This document shows, piece after piece, positions 42,849-51,839 of a stretch of DNA of 64,000 nucleotides (positions are counted from its first letter, which is position 1; each line of letters begins with the position of its first letter). The translations under genes and the position numbers were made by a program. A model generated the notes under the pieces. It was not told the DNA's origin. It searched no databases and saw nothing but the letters and a program-made list of their open reading frames with translations. The stretch is from assembly GCA_963718315.1 (NCBI GenBank), contig CAVQZC010000007.1, forward strand, positions 496,001 through 560,000, written 5' to 3'. This stretch comes from CAVQZC01 sp963718315. Its GTDB lineage: Bacteria > Actinomycetota > Thermoleophilia > Gaiellales > JAICJC01.

Positions 42849-42872
42849 AAAAAAAAGTGGGCTTGAACCCAC
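42849..42872 (-). terminator. Attenuator-like terminator in the rimP-nusA-infB leader
   Basis: Minus strand GTGGGTTCAAGCCCAC (42872-42857) forms a 7-bp stem with a 2-nt gap (one G-U) and is followed by eight T (42856-42849). It lies 24 nt upstream of the rimP start, inside the leader of the operon, not after a gene: dtd upstream is on the other strand. This placement suggests transcription attenuation, plausibly sensed by NusA, the product of the second gene. Confidence 0.7.
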
Positions 42873-42919
42873 CGCGACCCGCCATCCACCTCGACTTCCG
42901 ACTGACCTGAACAATAGCA

Positions 42920-42934
42920 GGGAGGTTGCCTCCC
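42920..42934. promoter_or_regulatory. Palindrome in the dtd/rimP divergent promoter region
   Basis: GGGAGG-TTG-CCTCCC is a perfect inverted repeat located 18 bp upstream of the dtd start and about 95 bp upstream of rimP on the other strand. A TATTGT just beyond it on the minus strand could be the rimP -10. It may be an operator or a hairpin sequestering a GGAGG. Confidence 0.35.
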
Positions 42935-42952
42935 AGACAGAACTCGGACGCC

Positions 42953-43402
42953 GTGCGAGTGCTGCTCCAGCGGGTCACTAAAGCGGCCGTCCGGGTCGAT
43001 CGCGATACCGTCGGCGAGATCGGCCACGGCCTGCTCGCGCTGGTCGCGGCGGGGGCCGGCGACACCGATCAGGAAGCCGTCTGGGCGGCCGGGAAGGCAG
43101 CCCGGCTGCGCGTGTTCGCCGACGACGAGGGCCGGATGAATCGGTCGGTGATCGACGTCGCAGGATCGGTGCTGGTGGTGTCGCAGTTCACCCTCTACGC
43201 CGACACCGCCCGTGGCAACCGGCCTGGCTTCACGGGCGCGGCGGAGCCGGAGCTGGGCAGACGCCTGGTCGACCGCTTCGGCGAGGAGCTGGTCGCGCTC
43301 GGGGTGTCGGTCGCCCGCGGGCGGTTCGGAGCTCACATGGACGTCGAGCTGGTCAACAGCGGCCCGGTCACGATCTGGCTGGACTCGGCGCGAGGGTCGT
43401 GA
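42953..43402 (+). CDS. dtd: D-aminoacyl-tRNA deacylase
   Basis: 149 residues from GTG 42953 (the family starts MRxLLQRV; TTG 42926 upstream is possible but not family-like). VSQFTLYADTARGNRPGFTG and ELVNSGPVTIWLDS carry the SQFTLY and NSGPVT active-site motifs. It hydrolyses D-amino acids mischarged on tRNA. Its 3' end overlaps the convergent HAD gene by 35 bp. Confidence 0.95.
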   Translation: MRVLLQRVTKAAVRVDRDTVGEIGHGLLALVAAGAGDTDQEAVWAAGKAARLRVFADDEGRMNRSVIDVAGSVLVVSQFTLYADTARGNRPGFTGAAEPELGRRLVDRFGEELVALGVSVARGRFGAHMDVELVNSGPVTIWLDSARGS

Positions 43403-44120
43403 GACCCAGCCCTTCTGCCAGCAACGCGCGTAGCTCCGGATAGCTCTTCGCCTGGGCGTGGGCCGCGGTCGGCTCGGGGTTCCGAACCACGCCGTCGAAG
43501 CGAATCGCGTACACCCCGGCTGCCAGCGCACCGCGGACGTCTGCGGCCTCGGAATCGCCCACGTGCACGAGCCGATCGAGCGCAAGGTCGAGCCGCTCAG
43601 CCGCGATCTGGAAGATCCTCGGGTCGGGCTTGCTGACGCCCGCCACGCCGGAGTCGACCATCGCCGCGAAGCTGTCGGCCAGGCCCAGCTCGGTCAGCAG
43701 CTCGACCATCCGCCCCTCGCTGTTGGAGACGATCGCCAGAGGGACGCCGGCTTCGTTGAGGTCGCCGATCAGGTCGCGGGCCTCGGGCATGATCCGCCGC
43801 CACAGGTTCCGCTCCGGCTGGCGCCGCCAGAGCTCGCCGACCACCGCCGCCCGCCGGGCCTCGGTGCCGTCCGCAGCGCTCCCCCACGCGGCGTCGACGA
43901 ACGTGCGGAGCATGACGTCCCAGGCCTGGGCGTGACCGGCGCCGCCATACATCGCGCGGTCGTGGGCGCGGTAGGCCTCGGGCTCGACCGCCAGCGTCGC
44001 CTCCAGGTCGCCGGCTCCGCCCGCCTCGCGCACGTCGGCTGCGATGGTGGCGCAGTCGACCGCCCCGATCACGTTGCCGTAGTCGAGCAGGACGCCGCGG
44101 AGCGAGCCAGGCGGAATCAC
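43368..44120 (-). CDS. HAD-superfamily hydrolase
   Basis: 250 residues from GTG 44120. Motif I GVLLDYGNVI (nucleophile Asp, DxG type), motif II IVSNSEG, motif III KPDPRIF, motif IV VHVGDSEAADVRGALAAG, with a helical cap between I and II, as in subfamily IA phosphatases. The usual second Asp of motif I is replaced by Gly, as in DYGGV/epoxide-hydrolase-like members. Substrate unknown. Confidence 0.87.
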   Translation of the reverse strand: MIPPGSLRGVLLDYGNVIGAVDCATIAADVREAGGAGDLEATLAVEPEAYRAHDRAMYGGAGHAQAWDVMLRTFVDAAWGSAADGTEARRAAVVGELWRRQPERNLWRRIMPEARDLIGDLNEAGVPLAIVSNSEGRMVELLTELGLADSFAAMVDSGVAGVSKPDPRIFQIAAERLDLALDRLVHVGDSEAADVRGALAAGVYAIRFDGVVRNPEPTAAHAQAKSYPELRALLAEGLGLTTLAPSPARS

Positions 44121-44130
44121 GCCGGGCAGG

Positions 44131-44493
44131 CTAATCCTCCTTTAGTCCGTCCACCGCTTCCTGGTAGTACTTGACGTCCGGGTTCAGCCACACCGCCATC
44201 TTGTAGTGGCCGGCCGCCAGCCGCGGCTGGCCCATCCGGGACAGGCACCGCCCCAGGCAGTAGTGGGCGTAGTCGTTCGCCGGCGCCGCCTCCAGGATGT
44301 GCTCGAACTCGGCCGCCGCCTCCTGGTAGCGCCGCAGGCGCAGGTAGGCGAGGCCCAGGGCCTCGCGGATCGAGGCCTTGTCGGGCTCGCGCCGCTTCGC
44401 CTTCTCCAGCGACACCGTCGCCTGGGCGTTGTCGCCCCGCTTCAGGTGCTCGCGGCCGCGCTGATAGAGCTCGTATGTCTCCTCGTACGCCAT
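44131..44493 (-). CDS. Tetratricopeptide repeat protein
   Basis: 120 residues forming about three TPR helix pairs: YELYQRGREHLKRGDNAQAT, REALGLAYLRLRRYQEAAAE, HYCLGRCLSRMGQPRLAAGH. Likely a small protein-protein adaptor. It follows the transglutaminase gene by 47 bp and precedes the HAD gene by 10 bp, in the same direction. Confidence 0.82.
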   Translation of the reverse strand: MAYEETYELYQRGREHLKRGDNAQATVSLEKAKRREPDKASIREALGLAYLRLRRYQEAAAEFEHILEAAPANDYAHYCLGRCLSRMGQPRLAAGHYKMAVWLNPDVKYYQEAVDGLKED

Positions 44494-44540
44494 GTCTCAA
44501 CCATCGGCATCGGATCGACGCCGACGCACCCTGGAAGGGG

Positions 44541-46880
44541 CTACTCGACGTCGGTGGTCTGCGCCAGCACCGCTCGCAATCGAAGCGCTCCCAGGAACCG
44601 GTCACGCCGCGAGAGCTGGACGCGGATGCCGCGCTTCACCAAGCGTAGCTGGGGCCGCAACTCGCGCCCAGACGCTGTGGCCCTGCGGATCGGTGCGTAG
44701 CGGGCCGCGCTCGCCGCCGACGCGAAGCTCGAGGCGTCGACGTCGAAGCTCGTCTTGAGGCGCGCCGCGAGCTGCTCGAAGGTCAGGTTCGACCCGATCG
44801 GCACGCCCTGGTCGGCGGCGAACGTCGCCAGTTCGTGGTACGCCGCCGAGGCCCGTGCCCGCGGCCCCCGGCGCAGGTAGCGCCAGCGTACGGCGGCCAG
44901 CTTGAACCCGCCCACCAGGGCGAGGATGACCACCGTCGCGTAGAGCAGCCACATGAAGAAGCTCGTCCCGTGCTTGCGGGCGGTGCCGACCACGACGATC
45001 CCGTTGCTGCCGCCCTCGTGGTGGCGCGCCTGGTCCTGCGGCGCGATTCCGCGGCTACGGCTCCCCGGCCCGTTCGGCCCGGTACTGCCCAGGGCCGTGG
45101 CGGCCTGGGCGCCCGCGGCGCCGGACGTGCCCAGCACCTTCAGGTTCTGCTGGGCGTCGTGGTTGAACGTCACGCTGCTGGTCGAGTAGGCAACGGCCGG
45201 CGGCAGCGAGCGGGTCGGCGTCGGGTCGAAGGGCAGCCAGCCCCAGCCGGGGAAGTAGACCTCGACCCAGTCGTGGGCCATGCGGTCGTTCACCACGTAC
45301 TCGTTGCCCTGCTGGCCGGTGGCCTGCAGCGACCCGGTGGTGAAGCCGACTGCCACCCGTGCCGGGATCCCGTGCAGCCGCAGGATCAGCGCCATCGATC
45401 CGGCGAACATCTGGCAGTAGCCGCGGTGCACCCGGGTCAGGAAGTCGACGAGCACCGGCACGTCGGAGCGATAGTGCGGCGTCTGGTCGTAGTGGAACAG
45501 GCTGCTTCGCAGGTACGCCTCGACGTTGGCGACCGCGGCGTACTCGGAGGCCGAGCCGGCCGCGCCCGACCGTTGCCAGACCTGGTTTGCGGCGACGGCG
45601 TAGCCGGCCGACACAGGGAGATGCAGCTTCGCGCCCGGCTTCTGCGTCCCCCACGCCGGGATCAGGAAGTTGTTCACGCGGATCGTGTCGGTGACGGTGC
45701 CCGGGAACCGGTTGCCGGCCACAGCGAGCTGCTTGGGAGTCGGGTTCGGCGCGTACACCTGCACCGAGTAGGTGGTGTCACGGGCAGGGTCGCGCTGGGT
45801 CGCGACCGTGTCGTCGTCGTTCAGCTGAGCGCCGTTGACCGAGGTGGGCAGCTGCCACCGCAGCCCGAACCCGGACGACAGCAGGTGTGGGTCGGCCAGC
45901 CCCGTGATCTTGAAGGTCACGTTCAGGAAGTCGTTCTTCCCGGGCTGCCGGGCCTTGGGCGGCAGCATCGTCGCCGGGGGCTCGACCTGGGGCGTGCCGG
46001 CCGGGAAGAAGCGCTCCACGATCGGCGATGACGACCAGTGGTCGTCGACGAAGTCGTTCAGCGTCGCCGCCTTCCAGTAGAGCGGCCGCGGGGTGGTCAC
46101 CTGGAACACCTGGGTGGTCTTCTTGGGCCAGTGCAGCGGCCCGTAGTTCTGGTTCCAGACGTAGCCCACGCTGACACGGGGAGCGGCATCGGCCAGCGGG
46201 TTCCAGCTCTGCCAGTTGAGGAACGCGGCCTTGCTCACGCCCGGCGCCTCGCCGACGATCACGGCGCCGACCACGGCCAGCGTGCCGAGCACCAGCACCT
46301 GGGTGACGGTGCGGCCGCCGCGAACGCCGGCATGGCCCTCCCGGCAGACCATCAGCGTGAGCAGCACCAGCGCCAGGAAGATCGCCGCCCGGATCCCGTC
46401 CGACCCGATCAGCAGCACCGTCGAGGGGATCGCGTAGATGGCGAAGGCCGCCAGCGACGCCAGCAGCGGGCGGCGCATCACCAGCAGCAGCCAGGCCATC
46501 AGCATCGCCAGGCCGACGAACGCGAGGTTGACGAGGTCGTCGGTCTGCTGGAACCGTCCGGCGTCGATCGGGGTGGTCGTGTTCAGGAAGCCGCGGGCTC
46601 CCTGGGACACCACGTGGCCGAGGTGGATCGGGTAGAACCGGTGGTCGAGCTCCCACGGCCAGACGCCGCCGCCCGCACCGATGGCGAGTACCACCGAGAT
46701 CGGCAGCACCACCGTCAGCGCCAGCCTGGTGCGGCCCATCGCCGCGACCAGCGCCGGCGCCGTCGCCAGGATGCCCAGGAAGATCATCTCCGCGGGACTG
46801 ACACGAGGGCGCTCGAGCTGCGCCCAGTGCCAGCCGCAGAAGGCCAGCATCGCGACGTAGACGAGCAGCCGGTCACGCAT
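44541..46880 (-). CDS. TgpA-like membrane transglutaminase/protease
   Basis: 779 residues from ATG 46880. Seven or so N-terminal TM helices (to ~residue 215), a large external region with a transglutaminase-like core: HRGYCQMFAGSMALILRLHG (Cys), MAHDWVEVYFPGWGW (His) and LPFDPTPT (Asp), one more TM (FFMWLLYATVVILALVGGF) and a cytoplasmic DUF4129-like tail. It overlaps the DUF58 gene by 8 nt. MoxR-DUF58-TgpA clusters are widespread in Actinobacteria; substrate unknown. Confidence 0.9.
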   Translation of the reverse strand: MRDRLLVYVAMLAFCGWHWAQLERPRVSPAEMIFLGILATAPALVAAMGRTRLALTVVLPISVVLAIGAGGGVWPWELDHRFYPIHLGHVVSQGARGFLNTTTPIDAGRFQQTDDLVNLAFVGLAMLMAWLLLVMRRPLLASLAAFAIYAIPSTVLLIGSDGIRAAIFLALVLLTLMVCREGHAGVRGGRTVTQVLVLGTLAVVGAVIVGEAPGVSKAAFLNWQSWNPLADAAPRVSVGYVWNQNYGPLHWPKKTTQVFQVTTPRPLYWKAATLNDFVDDHWSSSPIVERFFPAGTPQVEPPATMLPPKARQPGKNDFLNVTFKITGLADPHLLSSGFGLRWQLPTSVNGAQLNDDDTVATQRDPARDTTYSVQVYAPNPTPKQLAVAGNRFPGTVTDTIRVNNFLIPAWGTQKPGAKLHLPVSAGYAVAANQVWQRSGAAGSASEYAAVANVEAYLRSSLFHYDQTPHYRSDVPVLVDFLTRVHRGYCQMFAGSMALILRLHGIPARVAVGFTTGSLQATGQQGNEYVVNDRMAHDWVEVYFPGWGWLPFDPTPTRSLPPAVAYSTSSVTFNHDAQQNLKVLGTSGAAGAQAATALGSTGPNGPGSRSRGIAPQDQARHHEGGSNGIVVVGTARKHGTSFFMWLLYATVVILALVGGFKLAAVRWRYLRRGPRARASAAYHELATFAADQGVPIGSNLTFEQLAARLKTSFDVDASSFASAASAARYAPIRRATASGRELRPQLRLVKRGIRVQLSRRDRFLGALRLRAVLAQTTDVE

Positions 46881-48111
46881 GCGACGCCTCCTGCAGGTGG
46901 CGTGCCGACAGGGCCTCGCTGACGCTGTCGCCGGCGCGCAGGATGGCGACCGGTATGCCCGCCCGCGCGAGCCGCAACGACGCTCCGGTCGCCGGCCCCG
47001 GCACGCTCTGGACGCCGGCGTAGCTCGGCGCTTCGACCCAGACCACGGCGACGTCACGGCGCGCCGAGCGCAGCGCGATCAGGCGCTCGGCCAGCGGTCC
47101 GCTCATCACTCCGGTGACCACGAAGACGCGCGCGGCGTCGACCGCGTCGGCGGCGCCGGAGGCGCTGACCACCTCGCGGAGCATCGTCTCCAGCGGCCGG
47201 TCGGCGTCGGCCCGCACCGCCGCCAGCGACGCCAGCACGGTGCTCCACTCGGCTCCGCCGACCTGGATTCGCAGCCGCACCCGGCGGGCGCCGTGCATCA
47301 CCAGCGAGCAGCGATGGCCGCTGTCGACCATCCGCGCCAGCAGCGAGGCGGTCGCACGCACCTGGGCGTCGAAGCTGCTGCTGCCAACCGGGCCGGCGAC
47401 CGAGGTCGCGTCGCAGTCGAGCACCACTGCGGCCTCGTCGCGTGGGGTCTCGGTCATCTCCTTGACCATCAGCTTGCGGCGCTTGGCGGTCGACCGCCAG
47501 TGCACGCGGCGCAGGCTCTCGCCGGCCTGGAAGTCCCGGATCGAGTGCAGGTCGTAGCCGGCCGTGCGGTGCAGCAGCGCCCGGCCCTCGTCACCGCCGG
47601 CCGCGCCGGCGTCGGTGAACAGGCCGTCCAGCTGGTAGACGCGCGGGTAGACCAGCAGCGTGTCGGTGCGCTCCAGCGGGATCCGCGACTCGGCAAGGCC
47701 GAACGGATCGTCGATGGTCACCTCTGCCCCGCTCAGGGTGTAGCGGCCGCGCGGAGCGGACGGGATCAGGTAGCCGCCGCGCAGCGCATGGCCCTGCCGG
47801 GCCATCTCCGCCACCTGCTCGCCGAGCACCCCCACCTTGTCGACCACGCGCGCCCGCGCGGGCAACGGCCCGCCGTCGGGACGCACCTCCAGGCCGACCG
47901 CGATCTCGCCGCCCTCCACCAGCTCGCGGTGGCCGGTGCGCCGCCGCAGCACCATCGGGCGGGAGATCATCCGCACCCACAGCCAGGCGAGCGTCGGCGC
48001 CAGTACGAGGCCGATCGCCACCGGGAACAGCTCCGGCGTGCCGAACCCCCACGAGACGAGGTAGAGCAGAACTCCCAGCGCGATGGTGCGGCGACCACGC
48101 GAGCTGAGCAT
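46873..48111 (-). CDS. DUF58 (vWA-like) membrane protein
   Basis: 412 residues. Two TM helices at the N-terminus (IALGVLLYLVSWGFGT, FPVAIGLVLAPTLAWLWV), a beta-rich region (GRYTLSGAEVTIDDPFGLAE), then the DUF58 signature AGYDLHSIRDFQAGESLRRV, HWRSTAKRRKLMVKEM and a vWA-like DEAAVVLDCDATSVAG. Encoded between moxR and the TgpA-like gene; probably part of a MoxR-dependent assembly complex. Confidence 0.9.
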   Translation of the reverse strand: MLSSRGRRTIALGVLLYLVSWGFGTPELFPVAIGLVLAPTLAWLWVRMISRPMVLRRRTGHRELVEGGEIAVGLEVRPDGGPLPARARVVDKVGVLGEQVAEMARQGHALRGGYLIPSAPRGRYTLSGAEVTIDDPFGLAESRIPLERTDTLLVYPRVYQLDGLFTDAGAAGGDEGRALLHRTAGYDLHSIRDFQAGESLRRVHWRSTAKRRKLMVKEMTETPRDEAAVVLDCDATSVAGPVGSSSFDAQVRATASLLARMVDSGHRCSLVMHGARRVRLRIQVGGAEWSTVLASLAAVRADADRPLETMLREVVSASGAADAVDAARVFVVTGVMSGPLAERLIALRSARRDVAVVWVEAPSYAGVQSVPGPATGASLRLARAGIPVAILRAGDSVSEALSARHLQEASHA

Positions 48112-48130
48112 CGTTAGACCAGAGCCATCG

Positions 48131-49108
48131 TTAGACCGGGACCGGGGTGCGCTCGACCGACTCCCGGATCACCTCGCCGGGGTCAAGGCCGCCGCTCCGC
48201 GCATCGGCCGCCAGGATCACCCGGTGGGCGAGCACGTCGGGGGCCACTTCCTTGACGTCGGCCGGGATCACGTACTCACGCCCGCGAACGGCGGCGTATG
48301 CCTTGGCGACGCGTAGCAGCGCGATGCCCGCCCGCGGACTGGCGCCCAGCGCCAGCCGGGCGTCGGCCCGGGTGTGGCGCAGGATCGCAACCACGTAGCG
48401 GTGCAGGCTGTCCTCGACGTAGACCCGCTTGACAGCTTCGATCGCGGCCTGCAGCTCGGAGCTGCCGATCACCGGCTCGAGCTCCTCGATCGGCTCGGTG
48501 GCGGCGTGCTCGGAGAGCATCCGCGACTCCTCGGCCAGCGACGGGTAGCCGAGGTGCAGCCGCATCGCGAAGCGGTCGAGCTGCGCCTCGGGCAGCGGGA
48601 ACGTCCCCTCGTACTCGATCGGGTTCTGGGTGGCGATCACCATGAACGGCCGCGACAGCGCGTGGGTGCTGCCGTCGACCGTCACCTGCACCTCCTGCAT
48701 GCACTCGAGCAGCGCCGACTGGGTCTTTGGAGAGGCGCGGTTGATCTCGTCGACCAGCACCAGGTTCGAGAACACCGGTCCGGCCCGGAACTCGAACTCG
48801 TTGGTCTGGAGGTTGTAGACGTTGACTCCCGTGATGTCGGATGGGAGCAGATCGGGCGTCGCCTGGATCCGGGCGAACTCACAGTCCATGGAGCGGGCCA
48901 GCGACTTGGCGAGCATCGTCTTGCCGACACCGGGAAAGTCCTCGAGGATGATGTGCCCCTCGCAGAGCAGTGCAAGCACGCACCGCTCCAGCAGACCCTC
49001 GGGCGCGTGGATCACCTGCGCCACGTTGGCGATCACGCTCCGGGCGGTGTCGCCGGCAACGGCGATGGCCTGCGTGGTGTCGGAGTCCTGAACTTGGTGT
49101 GCTTCCAC
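48131..49108 (-). CDS. MoxR-family AAA+ ATPase
   Basis: 325 residues from GTG 49108. Walker A EDFPGVGKTMLAKSLARSMD, Walker B LVLVDEINRASPKTQSALLE, sensor ATQNPIEYEGTFPLPEAQLD, and the C-terminal lid (LGASPRAGIALLRVAKAYAA). MoxR ATPases are chaperone-like and act with vWA proteins such as the DUF58 protein encoded next. Confidence 0.93.
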   Translation of the reverse strand: MEAHQVQDSDTTQAIAVAGDTARSVIANVAQVIHAPEGLLERCVLALLCEGHIILEDFPGVGKTMLAKSLARSMDCEFARIQATPDLLPSDITGVNVYNLQTNEFEFRAGPVFSNLVLVDEINRASPKTQSALLECMQEVQVTVDGSTHALSRPFMVIATQNPIEYEGTFPLPEAQLDRFAMRLHLGYPSLAEESRMLSEHAATEPIEELEPVIGSSELQAAIEAVKRVYVEDSLHRYVVAILRHTRADARLALGASPRAGIALLRVAKAYAAVRGREYVIPADVKEVAPDVLAHRVILAADARSGGLDPGEVIRESVERTPVPV

Positions 49109-49163
49109 GTGGAGGCGTCCTTTGATTCGTTGGTCGGGCAGGTTGCTTCAGGTGACCGATCGG

Positions 49164-50337
49164 TCACCCTTGTCCTACGGCATCGATCGCGTCCCAGATT
49201 GCCGCGGCAACCTGTTGCTTGCTCCGACGCGACACGCCCGTCTCCTCATGAGACGTCACGATCACGATTTCGTTGTCGTCGGAGTCAAATCCGATGTCGC
49301 TGCGGCTGATGTCGTTCATCACGATCATGTCGACGCGCTTGCGCTCGAGCTTGGAGCGTGCCCGTTCGACGGCGCCCTGGCCGTGCTCGGCAGCGAACCC
49401 CACCAAGACCTGACCCGGTCGCCGGCGACGCCCCAACTCCTGGAGGATATCCGCGGTCGGCTGCATCGTCACGACCCACGGCTCACCATCCTTCGTCCGC
49501 TTGCCGGAAGTCCGGTTCGGCCGGGGAGTAGTCCGAGACCGCCGCACTCATCACCACGACGTCGGCCGCCTCGGCCGCGGCAAGCGTCGCGGCCCCCAAC
49601 TCGGCGGAGGACGACACCGGGACGGTGCGCATGGGCGCGGCCGGGCAGGCGGTCGCCGCAGCCAGCACCAGCGTCACGTCTGCCCCGCGCCGGGAGGCCT
49701 CATCGGCGACGGCGACGCCCATCTTGCCGCTCGACCGGTTGCCGACATAGCGAACGGCGTCCAGCGGCTCGCGGGTGCCTCCCGCGGTGACGAGCACCGA
49801 ACGGCCGGCCAGCCGGCGACCGGCCTCGAGACGCGCGACGACCCGCTCGGCGATCGTCTCCGGCTCGGCCATCCGGCCGATGCCCTGCTCGCCTTCGGCC
49901 GTGTCCCCGATCTCGGGCCCGATCAGCTCGACGCCCCGCTCCCGGAGGACGGCGACGTTGTGCCGCGTCGCCTGCGCCTCCCACATCCGCGGGTTCATCG
50001 CCGGCGCCGCCAGCAGCGGGCCACCCAGCGCCAGCGCGCTGGCGGTGAGGACGGTGGACGCGTCGCCCTGGGCAAGGCGGGCGAGCGTGGTCGCCGTCAA
50101 GGGGGCGATGCACATCAGCTCGGCGTCGCCGGAGGCGGCGAGGTGCGGGAAGACGTCCAGGCTCTGCTCGGTCAGCACCGGGCGGCGCGACAGTGCGGCG
50201 AACGTGGTCGGGCCGACGAACCGCTCGGCCGCCGGCGTCAGCACCACCTGCACGTCATGACCGCCGCGCACCAGGGTGCGCACGAGCTCACAGCTCTTGT
50301 AGGCGGCGATCCCCCCACAGACGCCGATCAGAATCAT
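49164..50337 (-). CDS. coaBC: Phosphopantothenoylcysteine decarboxylase/ligase, frameshifted
   Basis: CoaC domain: MILIGVCGGIAAYKSCELVR, PLTATTLARLAQG, APAMNPRMW; CoaB domain: LVTAGGTREPLDAVRYVGNR, SSGKMGVAVADEASRRGADV, then in the next frame RTSGKRTKDGEPWVVTMQPT, ADILQELG, VGFAAEHG, MNDISRSDIGFDSDDNE. The frame changes after AAVSDYSP; one extra base between 49509 and 49526 gives 390 residues. It makes 4'-phosphopantetheine for CoA. Conserved neighbour of rpoZ-gmk. Confidence 0.9.
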
Positions 50338-51010
50338 GCCTTGAAGTGTACGACGCAACCGCGGCGCCAAATCCGGCGACCACCGGATGGGGCCGCCCGG
50401 GCGGGCACGACCGCTCGGGCTGGAACAGGGTGGCGACGAAGAACGGATGGCCGCTCAGCTCCACGGCCCGCACCTCACCCTCCTCGTCGACGGCAGCCAG
50501 CCGCAGCCCGCGCTCGTCGAGCAGGTCGCGATGGTCGGGCGCCAGGCCGTAGGAGCAGTGGTAGCGCTCCCGCCCCGGTGCGTCGCCATAGAGCGTGGCG
50601 AACATCGTCCCCGGCACCGGCTCGATCGCCCCATCCGCCTCGACCAGGCTGCAGACAAGCGGCGTGACCACCAGCGTCTCGGCGCCCGGGTTCGACTCCG
50701 CGTGGTCGGCGTCCTCGAGCCCGGCCACGTCACGGGCGTACTCGATCAGCGCATGCTGGAAGCCGCCGCAGGTGCCCAGGAACGGGATCCCGCGCGTGCG
50801 CGCGAGCCGGATGGCGCGAAGCGCGCCCTCGGTGTCGGCGTACGGACTGGCCGGCGCGCACCAGACGCCGTCCAGGGATGCCAGCTCATCGTCGGCGGGC
50901 ATCCGGTCGGTCGCCAGCCACTCGTGGTCGAGCTCCAGCTCGTCCAGAACGGCGTCGATCGCGACGTGGGCCGGAACAGCCTCGTTGCGATCGCCGACGA
51001 CCCCGATCAT
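50288..51010 (-). CDS. Stand-alone GATase related to the CTP synthase C-terminus
   Basis: 240 residues. GVWCAPASPYADTEGALRAI, FLGTCGGFQHALIEYARDVA and HPFFVATLFQPERS parallel the class I GATase of CTP synthase (nucleophile elbow GxCxGxQ, then FHPE). The Cys is kept but the triad His is Gln (FQPE). There is no synthetase domain. The protein family includes selenocysteine members at the Cys position (recalled). Its last ~50 bp overlap the coaBC start, so the C-terminal ~15 residues may be altered by a base error. Role unknown. Confidence 0.78.
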   Translation of the reverse strand: MIGVVGDRNEAVPAHVAIDAVLDELELDHEWLATDRMPADDELASLDGVWCAPASPYADTEGALRAIRLARTRGIPFLGTCGGFQHALIEYARDVAGLEDADHAESNPGAETLVVTPLVCSLVEADGAIEPVPGTMFATLYGDAPGRERYHCSYGLAPDHRDLLDERGLRLAAVDEEGEVRAVELSGHPFFVATLFQPERSCPPGRPHPVVAGFGAAVASYTSRHDSDRRLWGDRRLQEL

Positions 51011-51014
51011 CCGA

Positions 51015-51254
51015 CTAGGCGGAGCCGTCCGAGGTGGACACCTCGAGCTTGCCTTCGGCGATCTCCTCGAGGGCCATGGTCAGGAAGTTCTTCGACCGCG
51101 ACTCGATCAGCGGCGGGGCGAACCCCTCGAAGCTGCCCTCGCCGAGCTGGTGGTGGTAGTCGTTGATCTGGCGTGCCCGCTTGGCGGACGCGATCACCAG
51201 CGCGTACTTGCTGTCCACGTGCTCCAGCAGGACATCGATCTTGGGGTAAATCAT
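51015..51254 (-). CDS. rpoZ: RNA polymerase omega subunit
   Basis: 79 residues. YPKIDVLLEHVDSKYALVIA, SAKRARQINDYHHQ and FLTMALEEIAEGKLEV match omega. Its ATG overlaps the gmk stop (ATGA). Stabilises beta' folding. The gmk-rpoZ order is conserved in Actinobacteria. Confidence 0.93.
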   Translation of the reverse strand: MIYPKIDVLLEHVDSKYALVIASAKRARQINDYHHQLGEGSFEGFAPPLIESRSKNFLTMALEEIAEGKLEVSTSDGSA

Positions 51255-51820
51255 GCGGGCTCCTCGTCCAGCTTCGCCCGGATCAGCTCGATGAGCTGGC
51301 GGGCGGCGCTGTCTCGTTGGTCGTTCACGATGATGGTGGAAAATTCCTGCGCGGCGTTCATCTCCCCGCGGGCGATGGCGAGCCGGTCGGCGATCTCGTG
51401 CGGGGAGTTGGCACCCCGGCCTTCGAGCCGCCGCTCGAGCTCATCCACGTCCGGAGGCGCGATGAACACCAGCACCGCGTCCGCACGCTGGCGGTGGATC
51501 TCGCGGGCGCCCGGCACGTCGATCTCGAGCACCACGCTCCGACCGCTGGCCAATCGCCGCTCGACCTCGCTGCGCAACGTGCCGTAGCGGTTGCCCGCAA
51601 AGTCTACATGCTCGAGGAACGCCCCCTCCCCCACCAGCCGGTCGAACTCGGCCGGGGAGAGGAAGTGATACTCGCGGCCGTCCTGCTCGCCCGGGCGGAT
51701 CGGCCGGGTGGTGGCCGAGGTCGCCAGGTCGAGGTCGGGCACGGCCTCGCGCGCCAGCTGGATCAGTGTCCCCTTGCCGACGCCGGATGGACCGGAAATA
51801 ACGAACAGCCTCCCGCTCAC
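51251..51820 (-). CDS. gmk: Guanylate kinase
   Basis: 189 residues from GTG 51820. P-loop ISGPSGVGKGTL, ATSATTRPIRPGEQDGREYH (GMP site), FLEHVDFAGNRYGT, and EIDVPGAREIHRQR. Phosphorylates GMP to GDP. It lies 19 bp after mihF and overlaps rpoZ. Confidence 0.96.
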   Translation of the reverse strand: MSGRLFVISGPSGVGKGTLIQLAREAVPDLDLATSATTRPIRPGEQDGREYHFLSPAEFDRLVGEGAFLEHVDFAGNRYGTLRSEVERRLASGRSVVLEIDVPGAREIHRQRADAVLVFIAPPDVDELERRLEGRGANSPHEIADRLAIARGEMNAAQEFSTIIVNDQRDSAARQLIELIRAKLDEEPA

Positions 51821-51839
51821 TCACCGGCCCCGATATGGA

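Noticed and set aside
42857..42872. T-arm-like GTGGGTTCAAGCCCAC suggesting a tRNA upstream of rimP
   Set aside because: The acceptor, D and anticodon arms are missing and the hairpin runs straight into eight T, so it is a terminator.
50288..51010. Selenocysteine insertion in the GATase-like protein
   Set aside because: The nucleophile codon is an ordinary Cys codon and no in-frame UGA with a downstream hairpin is apparent.
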